Program-made: the position numbers and the translations under genes
Part shown: positions 6,534-8,682 of the stretch, one piece after another
Layout of the letters: every line of letters begins with the position of its first letter
Numbering within the stretch: position 1 is the stretch's first letter
Notes under the pieces: generated by a model
Told to the model about the DNA's origin: nothing
Seen by the model: only the letters and a program-made list of their open reading frames with translations
Database searches by the model: none
DNA from: Pseudomonadota bacterium
Lineage (GTDB): Bacteria > BMS3Abin14
Reading direction: 5' to 3'
Length of the DNA: 8,682 nt
NCBI GenBank assembly: GCA_003229755.1
Contig: QIFJ01000026.1
Coordinates: forward strand, 1 to 8,682

Positions 6534-6552
6534 TTGCTGATATTATCAGCAA
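6534..6552. promoter_or_regulatory. Perfect 19-bp palindrome upstream of tag, candidate operator
   Basis: TTGCTGATA (6534-6542), one T, then TATCAGCAA (6544-6552): a perfect 9-bp inverted repeat. It lies outside the hairpin repeat family, 58 bp before the tag ATG and just ahead of the leader ORF. The size and near-zero spacer suit a dimeric helix-turn-helix repressor. It could also form a small RNA hairpin. Confidence 0.45.
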
Positions 6553-6572
6553 CCTCAAAGGAGCGGCGAGCG

Positions 6573-6608
6573 TTGAAGAACAGGGCCAGGGCACTTAAAC
6601 GAGTTTGA
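6573..6608 (+). CDS. Putative 11-codon leader ORF ahead of tag
   Basis: The only strong Shine-Dalgarno sequence upstream of tag, AAAGGAG (6557-6563), is too far from the tag ATG (6611) to serve it, but lies nine bases before a TTG at 6573. That TTG opens an ORF of 11 residues (MKNRARALKRV) ending in TGA 6606-6608, two bases before the tag start. Ribosomes finishing this basic peptide could restart on tag. The peptide is short and untested; an alternative is that the site is used for a non-canonical tag start. Confidence 0.3.
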   Translation: MKNRARALKRV

Positions 6609-6610
6609 CA

Positions 6611-7174
6611 ATGAAAACCAGATGCCAATGGGCTAAAAGTGAGTTAATGATCCAGTATCACGACACGGAATGGGGAGTGCCCCTTCACGATGACGGGAAG
6701 CTCTTTGAGTTCCTGACACTGGATGCCTTTCAGGCCGGGCTTTCCTGGGAGATAATACTGAGGAAACGGGAGAATTTCAGAAAGGCCCTGGACAACTTCG
6801 ATCCGGAAAAAATATCCCGGTATACGAAAACAAAGGTTGAAAAACTCATGAACGATCCCGGTATCGTCCGCAACAGGCTGAAAATAGAGTCCACAGTCTC
6901 CAATGCAGTGGCTTTCCTCGAGGTCCGGAAAGAGTTCGGGAGCTTTGACGGCTATATCTGGGATTTTGCAGGGGGTAATCCCATTGTCAATACTTTCAAG
7001 TTCCTGGATGAGATCCCCTCATGCACACCGGAGTCGGAGATCATGAGTAAGGATCTCAAGAAGAGAGGTTTCAGGTTCGTGGGATCGACTATATGTTATG
7101 CTTTTATGCAGGCCGCGGGCATGGTAAACGACCATACGCTGGACTGTTTCCGATACAGGGAAGTCCTGCCATGA
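6611..7174 (+). CDS. tag: DNA-3-methyladenine glycosylase I
   Basis: A 187-aa base-excision repair enzyme that removes 3-methyladenine from alkylated DNA. It lines up without gaps on E. coli Tag at the key sites as I remember that sequence. The HhH-type zinc snap is Cys5 and His17 at the N-terminus with His175 and Cys179 (NDHTLDC) at the C-terminus. The substrate pocket has FQAGLSW (40-46), and the KKRGFRFVGSTICYAFMQA block is intact. The acidic residue at 38, Glu in E. coli, is Asp here. ATG 6611 is chosen over TTG 6605 because it aligns with family starts, but neither has a close ribosome binding site; a leader ORF ends at 6608. The acyltransferase gene follows within seven bases, so the two are likely one operon. 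Confidence 0.93.
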   Translation: MKTRCQWAKSELMIQYHDTEWGVPLHDDGKLFEFLTLDAFQAGLSWEIILRKRENFRKALDNFDPEKISRYTKTKVEKLMNDPGIVRNRLKIESTVSNAVAFLEVRKEFGSFDGYIWDFAGGNPIVNTFKFLDEIPSCTPESEIMSKDLKKRGFRFVGSTICYAFMQAAGMVNDHTLDCFRYREVLP

Positions 7175-7227
7175 GCTGGAATTGCCTTATGAAGACCTTT
7201 TTTATCTACACGTGCTATTTACAATGA
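7171..7227 (+). CDS. Possible 18-aa coupling ORF between tag and the acyltransferase
   Basis: An ATG at 7171 overlaps the tag stop as ATGA, and its 18-codon frame ends in a TGA at 7225-7227 that overlaps an in-frame acyltransferase ATG (7224) as a second ATGA. Both junctions are the classic arrangement for translational coupling. The 18 codons overlap the longer acyltransferase reading that starts at TTG 7182, so at most one of the two readings is likely to be main. There is no independent evidence that the peptide is made. Confidence 0.2.
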   Translation: MSWNCLMKTFFIYTCYLQ

Positions 7228-7997
7228 AGTATCTGGTTCCCGGCGATATATACAGAACTCCTGAACGAAAGATCTCCTGGCTCGCCAGGCTCTTTCCCAA
7301 CCTCGTCATGTACAGCACGTACCTGGGCATCGTCTTCAGATCGACGAGGATGGCAAAACGGGGCCTTTACGACAGTAAGGCATGGGCGGACAGCAGCCTC
7401 GAAGTGCTGCGGGCGCTTGAATCGGTTGGGGTCGATGTTGCAGTGGAGGGCCTGGATATTCTAAGGCACCTGGATTCTTCATGTGTGTTTATCGGGAACC
7501 ACATGAGTACACTGGAGACCATGGTGCTCCCCGGTATAATACAGCCCTTCCTTGAAGTGACCTTCGTTGTCAAGGAGAGCCTCGTCCAGTATCCAGTGTT
7601 CAAGCATGTGATGAGCAGCAGAGATCCGATCCTTGTCGGCAGAGTAAATCCCAGGGATGATCTGAAAGCTGTCCTGGAAGGGGGGCGCGAGAAGCTGCGC
7701 GGCGGCTCATCAATGATAATCTTTCCCCAGACTACGCGGAGCCAGAGCCTTGATCCGGAACAATTCAACACTATCGGGGTAAAGCTGGCAAGGCGTGCCC
7801 AGGTGCCGGCTATCCCGGTTGCCATGAAGACAGACGCCTGGGGGATCGGGAGGATAGTCAAGGAGTTCGGCAGGATAGACCCATCGAGAAGAGTCCGGTT
7901 TGCCTTCGGTGAGCCTTTAACGATCAGCGGAAGCGGCAGAGAGGAACACGAATCTATTATTGAATTTATTTCGGGCAAATTGAAGGAGTGGAATTAA
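7182..7997 (+). CDS. PlsC-family (lysophospholipid) acyltransferase with variant motifs
   Basis: Up to 271 aa, related to 1-acylglycerol-3-phosphate acyltransferases that place a fatty acyl chain on lysophosphatidate or a similar acceptor at the membrane. Block I is NHMSTLE (106-112): the His is kept but the usual Asp of HX4D is Glu112. Block II-like VKESLVQYPVF (130-140) and the GRVNPRDD stretch follow. Block III reads FPQTTRS (181-187) where the family has FPEGTRS. Block IV is VPAIPVAMKTDAWG. The consistent fold signature with both catalytic blocks altered suggests a distinct subfamily rather than a dead gene. The start is uncertain: TTG 7182 as annotated, or ATG 7224 (257 aa), which overlaps the stop of a short upstream frame. 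It follows tag by seven bases. Confidence 0.8.
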   Translation: MPYEDLFYLHVLFTMKYLVPGDIYRTPERKISWLARLFPNLVMYSTYLGIVFRSTRMAKRGLYDSKAWADSSLEVLRALESVGVDVAVEGLDILRHLDSSCVFIGNHMSTLETMVLPGIIQPFLEVTFVVKESLVQYPVFKHVMSSRDPILVGRVNPRDDLKAVLEGGREKLRGGSSMIIFPQTTRSQSLDPEQFNTIGVKLARRAQVPAIPVAMKTDAWGIGRIVKEFGRIDPSRRVRFAFGEPLTISGSGREEHESIIEFISGKLKEWN

Positions 7998-8000
7998 TTT

Positions 8001-8090
8001 ATATCACGCCGGGCTTTTGGGTGTAATCACTCGGCTGCGCAACCCCCTTTTAGCTTCGCATCGTGATCCACAAAAACCCCGGCGTGATAT
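8001..8090. repeat. Palindromic repeat, copy A4
   Basis: A 90-bp imperfect palindrome with perfect outer arms (ATATCACGCCGGG and its complement CCCGGCGTGATAT), in the reverse orientation to A1 and about six bases different from it in the core. The second base outside CCGGG is C paired with G here, but G paired with C in A3. It starts three bases after the acyltransferase stop and ends 36 bp before the selenoprotein ATG. It may therefore form the 3' end of one transcript, and a TATACT word (8088-8093) at its edge could serve as a -10 box for the next. Confidence 0.75.
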
Positions 8091-8112
8091 ACTGATATTC
8101 CACCAGCTAACC

Positions 8113-8117
8113 AGGAG
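8113..8117 (+). promoter_or_regulatory. Ribosome binding site of the selenoprotein gene
   Basis: AGGAG nine bases before ATG 8127. It lies inside a sequence (8100-8124) that looks like a decayed terminal repeat of palindrome family A. Confidence 0.7.
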
Positions 8118-8126
8118 ATAAGCCAT

Positions 8127-8682
8127 ATGCCGAAACTGAGTGACATACCTGAACCAAGACGTTCGTATCTGGCCTCCCTTGACTGTCCGGAGTTTGAGTC
8201 AACACCCTGGGTCAAGAGCCCGGATCTGAAGGACGCCAGGATATCCATAATATCTTCGGCAGGAATTCATGTACAAAGTGACCCGGACTTTGAAAAAAAA
8301 TCAGCCGATTACCGTGTTATTCCCGGAGATGTTAAAGGCGGCGACATCGTGATGTCCCACATTTCTCCCAATTTCGACCGGACAGGATTCTTCCAGGACA
8401 TCAACGTTACATTCCCCATTGACCGGCTAAATGAACTTGCGGAAGATGGTGTTGTAGGGAGTGTTGGTAATAACCACTACTCCTTTATGGGAGCTACAGA
8501 TCCGAGAGACATGGAGCAGAAGGCACGTAAATTGGCCACACTGCTTAAGGAAGATTCGGTTGATGCCGTCATCCTGGTTCCTGTATGACCTCACTGCACG
8601 CGCGCCGTGGGCGGGCTTGCGCATTACCTGGAAGAGGAGGGTCTGGCGACGACCCAGATCAGCCTGATACGGGAGCACACCG
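8127..8682 (+). CDS. Glycine/sarcosine/betaine reductase selenoprotein B family protein, Sec-containing, partial at 3' end
   Basis: The frame runs from ATG 8127 to TGA 8586-8588 (residue 154) and stays open to the window edge. The continuation PHCTRAVGGLAHYLEEEGL fits the same protein, so the TGA is read as selenocysteine in a U-P-H-C-T redox motif, matching the UxxCT/CxxCT site of GrdB-type proteins. Upstream blocks typical of the family are present: PEPRRSYLASLDCPEFE near the start, GDIVMSHISPNFDRTGF (about 72-88), INVTFPIDRLNELAEDGV and YSFMGATDP. At least 185 residues, so it is the short stand-alone form, not full-length GrdB (over 400 aa). It is likely a soluble redox protein; its substrate is unknown. 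The Sec machinery (selA, selB, selC, selD) is not in the window. Confidence 0.9.
8600..8622 (+). promoter_or_regulatory. Candidate bacterial SECIS hairpin after the Sec codon
   Basis: Eleven bases after the TGA, GCGC (8600-8603) can pair with GCGC (8619-8622), and GCC (8604-8606) with GGC (8610-8612) around a GTG loop, leaving a six-base bulge GGGCTT on the 3' side. Position and a G/U-containing apical loop suit a SelB-binding element, but the fold is read by eye and GC-rich alternatives exist. Confidence 0.35.

Noticed and set aside
6521..6538. Sigma-54 promoter (TTGGTGAGTATTGCTG) before tag
   Set aside because: The GG to GC distance is two bases too short for a -24/-12 element.
6344..6628. 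Minus-strand ORFs across the hairpin cluster
   Set aside because: They are translations of repeats B2 and B3 and run over the tag start; composition is repeat-driven.
121..8090. CRISPR array from the repeated palindromes
   Set aside because: Copies are kilobases apart, in both orientations, with genes between; there are no regular spacers and no cas genes.
8586..8588. TGA as a true stop giving a 153-aa protein
   Set aside because: The frame continues with family-like sequence and the TGA falls at the redox-active position of a UxxCT motif, so recoding explains it better.
1..8682. tRNA, rRNA or a transposase gene in the window
   Set aside because: I saw no tRNA-like cloverleaf with a TTCGA-type arm in the spacers, no rRNA, and no transposase or integrase motifs in any frame.

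Overview
The window looks like accessory or intergenic-rich chromosome from an anaerobic bacterium, most plausibly a deltaproteobacterium (Desulfobacterota-like). I infer this from three things: a glycine/sarcosine/betaine reductase B-type selenoprotein, a RACo-type corrinoid-protein activator, and dense palindromic intergenic repeats. The taxon is an inference from gene content, not a match.

Layout, left to right: (1) the C-terminal tail of a membrane protein (3-92, possibly a nucleobase permease); (2) a 169-bp inverted-repeat element (121-289, repeat copy A1), then a zinc alcohol dehydrogenase (338-1336, +); (3) a convergent spacer with palindrome copy A2 and a second hairpin, then an SDR oxidoreductase with altered catalytic residues (1550-2299, -); (4) a compound four-hairpin repeat (B1), then an MFS transporter (2520-3716, -); (5) a divergent spacer with palindrome copy A3, then a 533-aa [2Fe-2S]/ASKHA activator (4065-5666, +); (6) a convergent small hypothetical gene (5708-6142, -); (7) a 260-bp cluster of hairpin repeats (B4 fragment, B2, B3), a 19-bp perfect palindrome and a short leader ORF ahead of tag (3-methyladenine glycosylase I, 6611-7174, +), which is followed closely by a PlsC-type acyltransferase with altered motifs (7182-7997, +); (8) palindrome copy A4 and then a selenoprotein gene (8127 to beyond the window end, +), whose in-frame TGA at 8586-8588 is read here as selenocysteine, not stop.

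The genes do not form one pathway. They are mostly single-gene transcription units in mixed orientation, and nearly every spacer over about 100 bp holds a member of one of two palindromic repeat families. Family A (four copies, about 77-bp core) is conserved along its whole length, as expected from recent spread. Family B keeps its stems while its loops diverge, and one stem pair is T-A, C-G and A-T in its three copies, which points to selection on a folded form. The strongest observations are the recoded TGA selenoprotein and these two structured repeat families.
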